Of a stretch of 64,000 bases of DNA, positions 8,701 to 16,787 are shown piece after piece. The stretch is from Marinobacter nauticus (GTDB taxonomy: Bacteria > Pseudomonadota > Gammaproteobacteria > Enterobacterales > Shewanellaceae). Under the pieces are notes generated by a model. That model searched no databases. It saw only the letters and a program-made list of their open reading frames with translations, and had not been told where the DNA came from. Where the stretch lies: the NCBI RefSeq assembly GCF_019801015.1, contig NZ_JAHVJZ010000003.1:496001-560000 (forward strand), given 5' to 3'. Numbering within the stretch: the first letter of the stretch is position 1; each line of letters opens with the position of its first letter. The position numbers were made by a program, and so were the translations under genes.

Positions 8701-8728
8701 AGGGCTTGCTTCGGCAAGCCCTGCTTCG
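8701..8728 (+). terminator. Intrinsic terminator after speD
   Basis: AGGGCTTGC/GCAAGCCCT stem with a TTCG tetraloop (8701-8722), then a T-rich run. It lies between the convergent speD and diguanylate cyclase genes. Confidence 0.7.
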
Positions 8729-8730
8729 TT

Positions 8731-10275
8731 TCAGGGCCGCTGTGGCCCCATGGTTTCACCGGCGCACCAGATCTCCACCCCATCCCGGCCAGACGCCTTG
8801 ACCCGGTACAGTGCCCGGTCCGCTTCCTCCATCAGCTCCGACAAATTCATGCCCAACTCCCCCGGACTCTTGCCGGTGGGCAAACAGGCGACGCCGATGC
8901 TGACGGTCAAGCGGCCACTCAGACCAGGCGCGCTGATGGTCAGTTCGCGGATCCGCTTCTGGATCAGCGCCGCCAGTGATGCCAGATCGGTCATCTGCGG
9001 TTCGGTAATCGCGACCACAAACTCCTCGCCTCCCCAACGGCTGGCCAGCTCCCCGCCCCGACGGGAAACCGATTCCAGCACCCGCGCGACCTTGGTCAGC
9101 ACTTCGTCTCCGGTGCCGTGGCCAAAGCGGTCGTTAAACTGTTTAAAGTGGTCGATGTCCACCATCAGCAGCGCCAGCCCACGCTGATGCCGACACAGCC
9201 GCCGCCACTCCTCCTCCAGAAACTGCTCCATGGCCCGGCGATTGGCCAAGCCGGTCAGCGCGTCGGTCCGGGCCAGCTGATTCAGCTGCTCACGCTGATG
9301 AGACAGCATCCGCATCAGGCTGTTAAAGGCGCTGGCCAGCTGGCGAAATTCCAGAATGGTTGCCCCGCTGCCCAGTGGCCGGAACTGCTGGTTGCGCTCC
9401 ATCGCCCTTATCTGGGCCACCCCCCGCTCCATCGGCCGCACCAACAGGTGGCCCATCAGCAGATTCACCAACACCACCATCGCCCCCAGGGCGACAAACG
9501 TGAGCCATTCATAGCGGGTCAGCGAGGTGGGGGGTTGGGCGGTGTGCGTCAGGTCCAGCACCAGGGTTGGCCTTCCCAATGCGTCTCTGAGCAGCACCTC
9601 CCGCTGTGCTTTGGGCTGAAGTATCAACGCCGGGGCCATCAGGTCCGGCAGCAACTCATCCTCCAGCGTGGCCGGGCGCAAGCGGAAACTCAGGCCGCTG
9701 GTTTGCTCCATCCGTTTCTCAAAGTCCGCCCCCAGATGGCGCAGAATCAACAGGTAGCCGTGGCCACAATCGTTGCCCATCGGGTTGCACACGGTCGCGG
9801 CCGCGTAGATAAAAGGCTCACCGCCCTGGCGGAGAATGCCGTGACTGAAGCGGGGTTTATGAGGGTCAAGCACCGGCATCAACTTGGCCCGTTCGAAGGC
9901 TTCTTCGCCGGAGAGCATCGGCAGCGGAAAGCGGGGATCCACATCCTGATAACGCAAAAACAGCGCCGAGTCGTAGAGAAACAGGGCCTGAAGCGTGTAG
10001 CCCTGATGCAAAGGCAATCCGCCCGCAACGCTTTCCCGATCGTTCAGGAACGCCATCAGAAAGTCGTCGCTGGCCATATCCTGGGCCAGCAACGCCAGAG
10101 TCTGTTGACGGGCCTGGATCTGAAATTTGAGGCCAAGGATCTCCTGCTGCTGGGTGGCCAGGACTTCGCCCTCCACGTAGGGTTTGATCACCAGATTTCG
10201 AAGCAGCAGATAACCCAGCGCCATCACCAGCACCAGAGCCAAAGAGAAAAAGAGCGCCAAGCGCTTCAACGGCAT
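8731..10275 (-). CDS. Membrane-bound diguanylate cyclase with periplasmic sensor domain
   Basis: Makes c-di-GMP from two GTP. About 514 residues: N-terminal helix (LALFFSLALVLVMALGYLLL), a periplasmic region to about residue 265 that looks like a CHASE4-type sensor, a second helix (WLTFVALGAMVVLVNLLMGHLL), a HAMP-like linker, and a C-terminal GGDEF domain starting with DALTGLANRRAMEQFLE. The catalytic loop is RWGGEEFVV, so cyclase activity is expected. The allosteric I-site position reads RGGE instead of RxxD, so product inhibition may be weak. A CNPMGNDCG segment in the sensor could form a disulfide. ATG 10275 has GGAG seven bases upstream; a GTG two codons earlier is the alternative. It lies 87 bases downstream of metE on the same strand. 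Confidence 0.88.
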   Translation of the reverse strand: MPLKRLALFFSLALVLVMALGYLLLRNLVIKPYVEGEVLATQQQEILGLKFQIQARQQTLALLAQDMASDDFLMAFLNDRESVAGGLPLHQGYTLQALFLYDSALFLRYQDVDPRFPLPMLSGEEAFERAKLMPVLDPHKPRFSHGILRQGGEPFIYAAATVCNPMGNDCGHGYLLILRHLGADFEKRMEQTSGLSFRLRPATLEDELLPDLMAPALILQPKAQREVLLRDALGRPTLVLDLTHTAQPPTSLTRYEWLTFVALGAMVVLVNLLMGHLLVRPMERGVAQIRAMERNQQFRPLGSGATILEFRQLASAFNSLMRMLSHQREQLNQLARTDALTGLANRRAMEQFLEEEWRRLCRHQRGLALLMVDIDHFKQFNDRFGHGTGDEVLTKVARVLESVSRRGGELASRWGGEEFVVAITEPQMTDLASLAALIQKRIRELTISAPGLSGRLTVSIGVACLPTGKSPGELGMNLSELMEEADRALYRVKASGRDGVEIWCAGETMGPQRP

Positions 10276-10362
10276 AGCCACACTCCGTTCCGCACCACTT
10301 TGAGTGTGGCACGGAATCGGAATTTTGGATTCAGACGTCTCAGGCTGGCAGGCAAGGCCTCC

Positions 10363-12609
10363 TCAGAGTGACTGGACGGGCACCTCCCGACGCAGGCTGC
10401 GGGCCGCCTCCACCAGCGCCGCCAGCGCCGGTTCTACCTCACTCCACTGCCGGGTTTTCAGGCCGCAGTCGGGATTCACCCAGAGCCGCTCTGCCGGCAG
10501 TCGGGCCAGCGCCCGGCGCAGCAGGGTGGCCATCGATTCTGACGCCGGAGTCAGCGGGGAATGGATGTCATACACCCCCGGGCCGATGGCATTGGGGTAG
10601 TCGAACCGGTCAAAATCCGCCAGCAACGCCATGCCGGACCGGGCGGTTTCGATGGTGATCACATCCGCATCCAGTGCCGCAATGGCGGGCAGGATGGGGC
10701 CAAACTCGGAGTAACACATGTGGGTGTGGATCTGAGTTTGCCGCGCCACCCCGGACGACGCCAGCCGGAAAGCCTGAACGGCTTCATCGAGGTAACGACC
10801 CTGTTCACTGAGTGCCAGCGGCAGCCCTTCGCGCAGCGCCGGCTCATCAATCTGGATAATGCCGATGCCGGCCTGTTCCAGATCCCCCACCTCATCCCGC
10901 ACTGCCAGGGCCAACTGATTCAGTACCATTGAGCGGGGGGCATCATCACGCACAAAGGCCCATTTCCACAGCGTCACCGGCCCGGTCAGCATCCCCTTTA
11001 CCGGCTTTGTGGTCAGCCCCTGTGCGTACTGGGCCCAGCGCACCGTCATCGGCCCCGGCCTCGCCACATCAGAGTGAATGATGGGCGGCCTGACGCAGCG
11101 GGAACCGTAGCTTTGCACCCAGCCAAAGCGGGTGGTGGCGATCCCCTCCAGTTGCTCGGCAAAGTACTCCACCATATCGGTGCGCTCCGCCTCGCCGTGC
11201 ACCAGCACGTCCAGCCCCAACCGCTCCTGACGACGGATGCAGTCGGTTACCTCGCGCTCCAGTGCCGCGTGGTAATCCACCTGGCTCAACTCGCCACGGC
11301 GGTGGCGTAACCGCAGCTGCCGGATGGCCGCCGTCTGCGGGAAGGAACCGATGGTGGTGGTGGGGAAGCGGGGCAGTTTCAGGTGCGCCTGCTGAGCTGC
11401 GGCCCGCTGTTCGAACGGGTCAGCACGGCAAAAATCCTCGGCATTGAGGGCCGCCAGACGCTCACTCACCGCCGGGTTGGCCTCCGGCCGCGCCTCGGAC
11501 GCTTCAGGCTGCCCTTCCCCGTCCAGCCAACGACGCAGTTGCGCCAGCTCCTCCAGCTTCTGGCGGGCAAACGCCAGACGTGACTTCAACGATTCGGGCA
11601 AAGCCGGTTCCTGGTTCAGATCCACCGGCACGTACTGCAGCGAACAGGAAGGCGCGAGCCACAGCCGCTCCCCCAACGCCTCCCGCAGCGGTGTCAGGGG
11701 CTCGGCCCAGCGACGCAGGTCCGCCCGCCAGACGCCCCGCCCGTCGATCACCCCCAGTGACAACACCTGTTGCTCGCCCAGCAGCGGCAACAGCACGTCC
11801 AGCTGTTCCGGTGCCCGGCACAGGTCCAGGTGCCAGCCGGCCACCGGCAAGCGCGGCAGCAGATCGGCGTGGTGGGCAATGGAGCCGAAATAGCTGGTCA
11901 GCAGGATCGGGACCGGCTGTTGCGACAGGGCGCGGCAACTGGTTTCCAGCGCCTGCTGCCACGCGCTGTCCAGCTCCAGTGCCAGCACCGGCTCCTCCAG
12001 TTGCACCCAGGCCACGCCCTGCTGTGCCAGGCGCTGAAGCAGCTCACCATACGCTTTCAACAGGTTCGGCAGCAGGGTCAGGCGGTCGAAGGTGTCGCCG
12101 GCACAACGGGACAGATGCAGAAAGGTGACCGGTCCAATCAGTTGCACTTTGGCTTCCGCCCCCAGCGCCCGCACTTCCGCAACCGCATCGCCATAGGGGT
12201 CGTAGTCCACCGCGAACCTCTGATCGTGGCTCAGCTCCGGCGCCAGATAGTGGTAGTTGGTATCGAAAAACTTGCAGAGGGCCAGGGCGGCGCTGTGCTG
12301 CCCCGAGTAATGGGCGCCCCGGGCCAGGGCAAACAGGGTAGCCAGCCCCGGCTTGCCCTGTTGGTGACGCTCCGGTACCGCGCCCAGCGCCAGCGCAAGG
12401 GTGGCGACCGGATCGTACCAATCGAAATCGCCCACCGGCAGCAGCTCACAGCCCGCCTGTTGCTGCCACTGCCAGTTCTCCAGTCGCAGGGTGCGCCCGG
12501 TCTGTTCCAGCGCTTCAGCACTGCGCTCGCCCCGCCAGTAGGCCTCCAGTGCGAACTTGAGCTGGCGTTGAGCGCCGATCCGGGGCAATCCGAGGGTATG
12601 AATGGTCAT
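10363..12609 (-). CDS. metE: Cobalamin-independent methionine synthase
   Basis: Transfers the methyl group of 5-methyltetrahydrofolate (polyglutamate) to homocysteine. The length of about 748 residues is normal for MetE. The N-terminal half starts HTLGLPRIGAQRQLKFALE, the typical MetE opening. The C-terminal catalytic barrel carries TTIGSFPQT, a zinc ligand pair of the type HGE (VLVHGEAERTDMVEYFAE), IQIDEPALREGLP, HTHMCYSEF with the zinc Cys, and NPDCGLKTR with the last zinc Cys. ATG 12609 follows GGAG with good spacing. It is divergent from metR, the classic arrangement, with MetJ-like boxes between. The same window carries metH, so the organism has both routes. Confidence 0.97.
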   Translation of the reverse strand: MTIHTLGLPRIGAQRQLKFALEAYWRGERSAEALEQTGRTLRLENWQWQQQAGCELLPVGDFDWYDPVATLALALGAVPERHQQGKPGLATLFALARGAHYSGQHSAALALCKFFDTNYHYLAPELSHDQRFAVDYDPYGDAVAEVRALGAEAKVQLIGPVTFLHLSRCAGDTFDRLTLLPNLLKAYGELLQRLAQQGVAWVQLEEPVLALELDSAWQQALETSCRALSQQPVPILLTSYFGSIAHHADLLPRLPVAGWHLDLCRAPEQLDVLLPLLGEQQVLSLGVIDGRGVWRADLRRWAEPLTPLREALGERLWLAPSCSLQYVPVDLNQEPALPESLKSRLAFARQKLEELAQLRRWLDGEGQPEASEARPEANPAVSERLAALNAEDFCRADPFEQRAAAQQAHLKLPRFPTTTIGSFPQTAAIRQLRLRHRRGELSQVDYHAALEREVTDCIRRQERLGLDVLVHGEAERTDMVEYFAEQLEGIATTRFGWVQSYGSRCVRPPIIHSDVARPGPMTVRWAQYAQGLTTKPVKGMLTGPVTLWKWAFVRDDAPRSMVLNQLALAVRDEVGDLEQAGIGIIQIDEPALREGLPLALSEQGRYLDEAVQAFRLASSGVARQTQIHTHMCYSEFGPILPAIAALDADVITIETARSGMALLADFDRFDYPNAIGPGVYDIHSPLTPASESMATLLRRALARLPAERLWVNPDCGLKTRQWSEVEPALAALVEAARSLRREVPVQSL

Positions 12610-12627
12610 AATGGGACTCCAATTGAA

Positions 12628-12643
12628 AGATGTCTGGACGTCC
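12628..12643. promoter_or_regulatory. Tandem MetJ-box operator between metE and metR
   Basis: Two abutting 8-mers, AGATGTCT and GGACGTCC, match the MetJ consensus AGACGTCT at 7 of 8 and 6 of 8 positions. Adjacent met boxes are what MetJ dimers bind cooperatively. The site lies 19-34 bases upstream of the metE start, within the metE/metR divergent promoter. Confidence 0.65.
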
Positions 12644-12714
12644 AAAAGGCTATTCCACTACACTGGGCGTCACCAGCCAGCCGGCTTCAACATGATGATG
12701 AGGAACGCTCAAGG

Positions 12715-13626
12715 ATGATCGAACTGCGTCAGTTGGAAACCCTGAACGCGCTTGCCCAGCAAGGCTCCCTGACCGCGGCGGCAGAGGCGCTTCAGGTGAC
12801 GCCCTCCGCCCTGTCCCACCAGTTCCGCGAATGGGAACAACGGCTGGGGGCGCCGCTGTTTGTCCGCAAAAGTCGGCCGCTGAAACTGACCGGGCAGGGC
12901 CAGATCCTGTTGGCGCTGGCCCAGGAGGTGCTGCCCAAAGTGGCCGCGGCACAAGCGGCGCTCAATGCCCCCAGGCGGCTGACCGGCACCCTGCGTATTG
13001 GCGTCGATTGCCACAGCTGTTTTCGCTGGCTGCTGCCCCAGATGGAGGCGTTTGAGCGCCGCCACCATGGCCTCAGCCTGGATCTGTCCAGCCGTTTTCC
13101 CTTTGCCGCCCTTGAAGCGTTGCAGCAGGGCGAGCTGGACCTGGTGCTGACCGCCGACCCCCGCCCTCTGCCACGGCTGGCCAGCGCGGCATTGTTTGAG
13201 TTTGAGATGCGTCTGGTGATGGCCGTCGACCACCCCCTGTCCAAACAGGCCCACATCGAGCCCGCCGACCTGGCTGGCGTGCCCCTGCTCTCCTACCCGG
13301 TTCCGTCAGAGCGGCTGGACCTGCACCGACTGTTTCTCGACCCGGCCGGGATCCGGCCCGGGCCGCGACGCACCAGCGAAATGACCCAAACCCTGCTGCA
13401 ACGACTGGCGGTCGGGGATGGGGTGGCGGCCTTGCCCAGCTGGTCGTTGCCAGAGGGACAGCAGTTGAGCCTGTGCCATCGTCCGCTGGGCCGGAACGGG
13501 CTGTGGCGCACCCTCCACGGCGTCTGGCGCCAGGACAGTGGCAGCGCGGCCGTCCGGGGGTTTCTTGAGACACTGCAATCGCCCGCTGTAGCCTGGAGAA
13601 CGGAGACAAAAAAACCACCTGCATAG
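12715..13626 (+). CDS. metR: LysR-family activator of methionine biosynthesis
   Basis: Homocysteine-responsive activator of metE and metH. 303 residues. The opening MIELRQLETLNAL, the HTH VTPSALSHQF, LFVRKSRPLKLT, the DCHSCFRWLLP block and QQGELDLVLTAD all align with E. coli MetR. It is divergent from metE. ATG 12715 is preceded by AGGAA. Its last codons and TAG stop (13624-13626) lie inside the terminal hairpin of the repeat copy A, so the extreme C-terminus after about residue 298 is contributed by the inserted element and may differ from the ancestral protein. Confidence 0.95.
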   Translation: MIELRQLETLNALAQQGSLTAAAEALQVTPSALSHQFREWEQRLGAPLFVRKSRPLKLTGQGQILLALAQEVLPKVAAAQAALNAPRRLTGTLRIGVDCHSCFRWLLPQMEAFERRHHGLSLDLSSRFPFAALEALQQGELDLVLTADPRPLPRLASAALFEFEMRLVMAVDHPLSKQAHIEPADLAGVPLLSYPVPSERLDLHRLFLDPAGIRPGPRRTSEMTQTLLQRLAVGDGVAALPSWSLPEGQQLSLCHRPLGRNGLWRTLHGVWRQDSGSAAVRGFLETLQSPAVAWRTETKKPPA

Positions 13627-14148
13627 CAGGTGGCTTTGACTCGGCCCCCTTTAAGGGGGCTGCTTAGTTCTCGGGTTTGCCAAAGGCATGAACGGATAGT
13701 GCTCCACTCACCTCCTTTGCCGGGACGGCCCGGCGGCCGCCAGAAGGGCTTCGCCCCTCTGGACTCCCCTTTGCCTCCGGCGCAGCGAAAGCCCCTCGCT
13801 CCCACTCCTTCCCATTTCGGCACCGGCCAGACTCGCTTTGTGAAAAGGGCTTTCCATGCCCTTTCCAAAAGCCCGGCTACGCCATCCATGGCTTCGCGTT
13901 CACGCCTGTCGGCGTTCACCCATGCTCGGCTGGCCGCTCGAGCCTTCCCTGGCTCTCGGCCTCATTCCCAGTCCTTCCCGCTCGGCGCTGCGAGTCGGCG
14001 CATGTGGACGGCTTACGCCGTGAGGGTCTGGTGCATGCCTCTCCTTTTTGTGCACCGGCTTTCAATCCGTCTCGTCTCTTAGCAGTACTCTTCGGGCAAA
14101 GCCCAGAGCAAGCGATCACCACCTCCATAGGAGGTGGTTTAGGGATGA
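13615..14148 (-). mobile_element. Repeat copy A: hairpin-bounded, non-coding, structured element
   Basis: About 534 bases, nearly identical to 22246-22700 except for an extra 81-base block (13839-13919). Perfect terminal hairpins: CCACCTGC-ATA-GCAGGTGG at 13615-13633 and CCACCTCC-ATA-GGAGGTGG at 14119-14137, differing by one base pair. Internal stems include GGTGCA/TGCACC (14030-14056), ACGGC-TTAC-GCCGT (14008-14021), GGCCCCC/GGGGGC, and AGAAGGGC-TTC-GCCCCTCT. Read on the minus strand, the 13615-13633 hairpin is followed by seven T, giving an intrinsic terminator. No convincing protein frame is present. The bounding hairpins and lack of terminal inverted or duplicated ends resemble non-autonomous IS200/IS605-type elements (PATE-like) or a transposon-associated RNA; the class is inferred. 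Confidence 0.7.
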
Positions 14149-14152
14149 CAAC

Positions 14153-14181
14153 AAAAAAGGCGCCCTGAGGGCGCCTTTTTC
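14153..14181 (-). terminator. Intrinsic terminator of btuB
   Basis: AGGCGCCC/GGGCGCCT stem (14158-14176) with A-tract and T-tract on either side, so bidirectional. Repeat copy A begins immediately beyond it on the minus strand. Confidence 0.8.
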
Positions 14182-14194
14182 ATGGTGGTCTGGG

Positions 14195-16087
14195 TTACAG
14201 ACGGTACGCCACCTGGGCGTAAACACTGCGGCCCTGACCCGGATAACTGCCGCCGGAAAAGGTGTCAGCGATGGTGATGTACTCTTCGTCCAGCAGGTTT
14301 TCCACCCGCAGGCGCACGACCAGCGCCTCGGTCAGGTTGTAACTGGCTGCCAGGTTCACCAGGAAGTAGGGATCCAGCTTTACGGTGTTGGCGGCATCGC
14401 CCCAGCGACTGCCACGATAGAGCAGGTTAGCGCTGACGTTCAGCGCCTGCCAGTCGTAGCTGAGATTCCACTTGGCGTTATGACGGGCGCTGGCCGCCAG
14501 TTCATTGCCGGTGCTGCGATCCTCGCTGTCACGCCAGCCATAGCTCACTTCGTGGCGCACCGGGCCGGTATCAAAGGCGGCTTCCGCTTCAATGCCGTCG
14601 ATCACCGCTTCACCAATGTTAACCGGGCGGTAGGTCAGCGCATCAAACTGGATCAGATCCACCGCATCCTGTCGGTACCAGCCCAGTCGCCAGTCCACTT
14701 TGGCCGCTGCCCCTTCCAGTGCCAGCTCATAGTGCTCGGCCGTTTCCGGACGCAGGTCCGGGTTGCCGGACCCGGGGAAGTAGAGGTCGTAGAAAGTGGG
14801 CGCACGGAACGCGCTGCCGACACTGGCCACCACCGCCAGATAGTCAGTCGCGGCGATGCGACCACCGACCTGCCAGGTGTTGTGGCGACCAAACTGTTCG
14901 TTATCGTCGGTACGGACAGAGGCTTCAAACTGGTGCCCCCCCTCCTCCACACGCAGCAGCGCGTAAGCACCGGTGTTGTCCCGGCTCAGGGTGCCATCGG
15001 CAAACGGCGTTGCCTGGCCGGTATTCCAGTCCAGATAGGTGGAATCACCGCGCAGCTGTTCATCGCGCCAGTCCACCCCGGCACCCACGGCGATCGCGTC
15101 GCTCAGTTGCAGCTTGTTCACCCAGGCCAGGTTGTACTGACGCAGGTGGGAGAAATCCGGGGAGTCCTTGTAGGACAAGGTGTCCACAAAGTCCTGGCTT
15201 TCGCTGTCGCTGTATTGGGCCTGTACGCTGCTGTGCCAGCGCTCTCCCTGGTAGCGGGCTTCCAGCTGGTAGTCGAGGTTTTCCAGACGATTCTCTTTGC
15301 GCTCACGCACGTCCGGCATGCCCCACTCCGGATTGCCGACACTGGAGTTGTCGTACTGACTTTCATTCTGGAACCAGCGGGCAGCACCATACAGGCTGAG
15401 GCGTTCGGTCACAGCACGCTGATAGGACAGCAGCGCGCTTTTGCCGCTGAAGCCGTGCTTATCACCGTCGTTCACACCGGGCACCGGGTGGACGTTGTAG
15501 CCTTCCTCATCTTCATAGGCCAGCACCGCTTTGAGGGTGCCTCCCGCCAGTTGGCTTTGATGACGGACACTGGCTTCCACCTGATCAAAGCTGCCGGCAC
15601 CGGCCGTCAGCGTGGTGCCGTCGGCACCATCGCGGGTGATGATGTTGATCACCCCGCTGACGGCCTCAGAGCCGTACACCGACGCGCGGGCACCGCGGAT
15701 AAACTCAATGCGCTCAATCTGTGCCACCGGAAAGGCGTTGATGTTCAGCGGGCCCAGCGCACTGGTGGTGCTGCGCATGCCATCAATCAGCACCAGAGTC
15801 TGGGCACTGGTGGCACCGCGAACCGTCACCGTCGCGCTCTGGCCCCGGCCGCCGTACTGGTTCACATCCACATTGGGCAGAATGCGAAGCAGGTCGGTCA
15901 GGCTTTTGGCCTGGATGGCGTCGATGGTGGCACGGTCAATCACGGCAACCGGCGCCAACACCGAGTCCTGGGTTTGCGCCAGACGGTCGCCGGTGACGAT
16001 CAGGGTTTCATCCACTTCCGTGGCGTGGGCAGGAAACATCAGGGGGGCCGCAGCAAAGAGTGCCACGGATACAGCGGAGTACTTCAT
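14195..16087 (-). CDS. btuB: TonB-dependent vitamin B12 outer membrane receptor
   Basis: Outer-membrane cobalamin importer of 630 residues, slightly above the usual ~600. Signal peptide (VSVALFAAAPLMFPAHA), then the TonB box ETLIVTG, the plug domain with LPNVDVNQYGGRGQSATVTVRG and QIERIEFIRGARASVYGSEAVSGVINIIT, and the 22-strand barrel ending in a C-terminal YAQVAYRL strand. These plug motifs are the best-known BtuB signatures. The gene follows a cobalamin riboswitch on the same strand and a PduO-like adenosyltransferase gene, which fixes the B12 assignment. AGGAACTGAG before ATG 16087 is the ribosome site and is placed to be masked by the riboswitch expression platform. Confidence 0.95.
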   Translation of the reverse strand: MKYSAVSVALFAAAPLMFPAHATEVDETLIVTGDRLAQTQDSVLAPVAVIDRATIDAIQAKSLTDLLRILPNVDVNQYGGRGQSATVTVRGATSAQTLVLIDGMRSTTSALGPLNINAFPVAQIERIEFIRGARASVYGSEAVSGVINIITRDGADGTTLTAGAGSFDQVEASVRHQSQLAGGTLKAVLAYEDEEGYNVHPVPGVNDGDKHGFSGKSALLSYQRAVTERLSLYGAARWFQNESQYDNSSVGNPEWGMPDVRERKENRLENLDYQLEARYQGERWHSSVQAQYSDSESQDFVDTLSYKDSPDFSHLRQYNLAWVNKLQLSDAIAVGAGVDWRDEQLRGDSTYLDWNTGQATPFADGTLSRDNTGAYALLRVEEGGHQFEASVRTDDNEQFGRHNTWQVGGRIAATDYLAVVASVGSAFRAPTFYDLYFPGSGNPDLRPETAEHYELALEGAAAKVDWRLGWYRQDAVDLIQFDALTYRPVNIGEAVIDGIEAEAAFDTGPVRHEVSYGWRDSEDRSTGNELAASARHNAKWNLSYDWQALNVSANLLYRGSRWGDAANTVKLDPYFLVNLAASYNLTEALVVRLRVENLLDEEYITIADTFSGGSYPGQGRSVYAQVAYRL

Positions 16088-16104
16088 TCTCAGTTCCTAG
16101 TTCG

Positions 16105-16240
16105 CGTAGGGTTTACGCGGCCTGAGAGATCGGGCTTAAGGCTTTCAGCCTCATACCGTTGCGCGCCAGCTCCGGATTCTCACCGGATTCATCTCAGGGT
16201 CCGCAGGCTTTCCATTTCCTCGCCCGTGTGGGCGCGGGGG
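16105..16240 (-). promoter_or_regulatory. Cobalamin riboswitch controlling btuB
   Basis: On the minus strand the core reads ATCCGGTGAGAATCCGG, then AGCTGGCGCGCAACGGTA, matching the conserved cobalamin aptamer core (GGTG-A-AATCCGG, CTG-C-CGCAAC-GT). A B12-box-like segment AAGCCCGATCTCTCAGGCC follows. Next comes a short hairpin, GCGTA-AACCC-TACGC, just before the btuB ribosome site, the likely expression platform (translation control). The edges are approximate. It lies between the PduO-like gene and btuB, so it can uncouple btuB from the upstream genes. Confidence 0.92.
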
Positions 16241-16244
16241 TCCT

Positions 16245-16787
16245 TCAGTAGCTTTTGCTCTCGAAGGGGATCTCCTCCTGGCCAAAATGGTGCTTGAGGC
16301 GCACCGTCAGACAGAAGAAATAGTTGGTCAGCAGGTTGCCCAGCCGCAGCAGACGGTCGTGGACCTCCAGTCCCGCCTCCTCACAGCGCACCAGCTGACG
16401 AATGCTTTTCTTGGCCCCGCTGCGGCACAGGTGCAGTGCCATCACCGCCGGCGAACCGGTGGGCAGCACAAAACCGGACACCGCACCGAAACCGTTATGG
16501 TGGTCATAGCGGGCTTTGAGCCAGTCCAGATCGGCCTCTTCCACCGCCAACCGACCCCGGACGGAGCCGTTGAGGTGGTAAACCAGTCCCTGCACCTGGT
16601 GCAGTTCCGGCTTCAGCTCCGCCAGCAGTCCGGCATCATCGGCCAGCTCCTGTTCCAGCAAAGCGAGGGCATAACCCACCGACGAGCACAACTCGTCGGT
16701 CTGCACCTCAAAGTCGGTACTGGGACCGGTCTCAAAGATAAAGGGGTAACACAGCTCCCGCTTATCTTTGCTGAGGCGACGGGGCAT
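16245..16787 (-). CDS. PduO-type cob(I)alamin adenosyltransferase-like protein
   Basis: About 180 residues, near the usual PduO adenosyltransferase length. The segments QTDELCSSVGYAL (compare the DELN-S-IG helix), FVLPTGSPAVMALHLCRSGAKK (compare FxLPGGSxxAAxLHxARTxxRR) and LLRLGNLLTNYFF (compare LNRLSDxLFVLAR) follow the family order. The first catalytic motif TGDxG is replaced by FETGPST, and the second Arg of the RxxxRR helix is Lys, so it is a divergent member and activity is uncertain. The start ATG overlaps the stop of the upstream DUF6580 gene in TGATG, so the two are coupled. It directly precedes the cobalamin riboswitch and btuB, supporting a role in B12 handling. Confidence 0.7.
   Translation of the reverse strand: MPRRLSKDKRELCYPFIFETGPSTDFEVQTDELCSSVGYALALLEQELADDAGLLAELKPELHQVQGLVYHLNGSVRGRLAVEEADLDWLKARYDHHNGFGAVSGFVLPTGSPAVMALHLCRSGAKKSIRQLVRCEEAGLEVHDRLLRLGNLLTNYFFCLTVRLKHHFGQEEIPFESKSY

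Noticed and set aside
11770-13626. Extended plus-strand frame fused to metR
   Set aside because: The upstream 315 codons are antisense to metE; MetR starts at 12715 by homology.
13615-14148. Group II intron or CRISPR array for the repeat
   Set aside because: No GTGCG 5' end and no recognisable domain V, and no direct repeats with spacers; terminal hairpins fit another type of element.
14048-16297. 749-codon plus-strand frame opposite btuB
   Set aside because: Shadow of the TonB receptor; no ribosome site and no domain.
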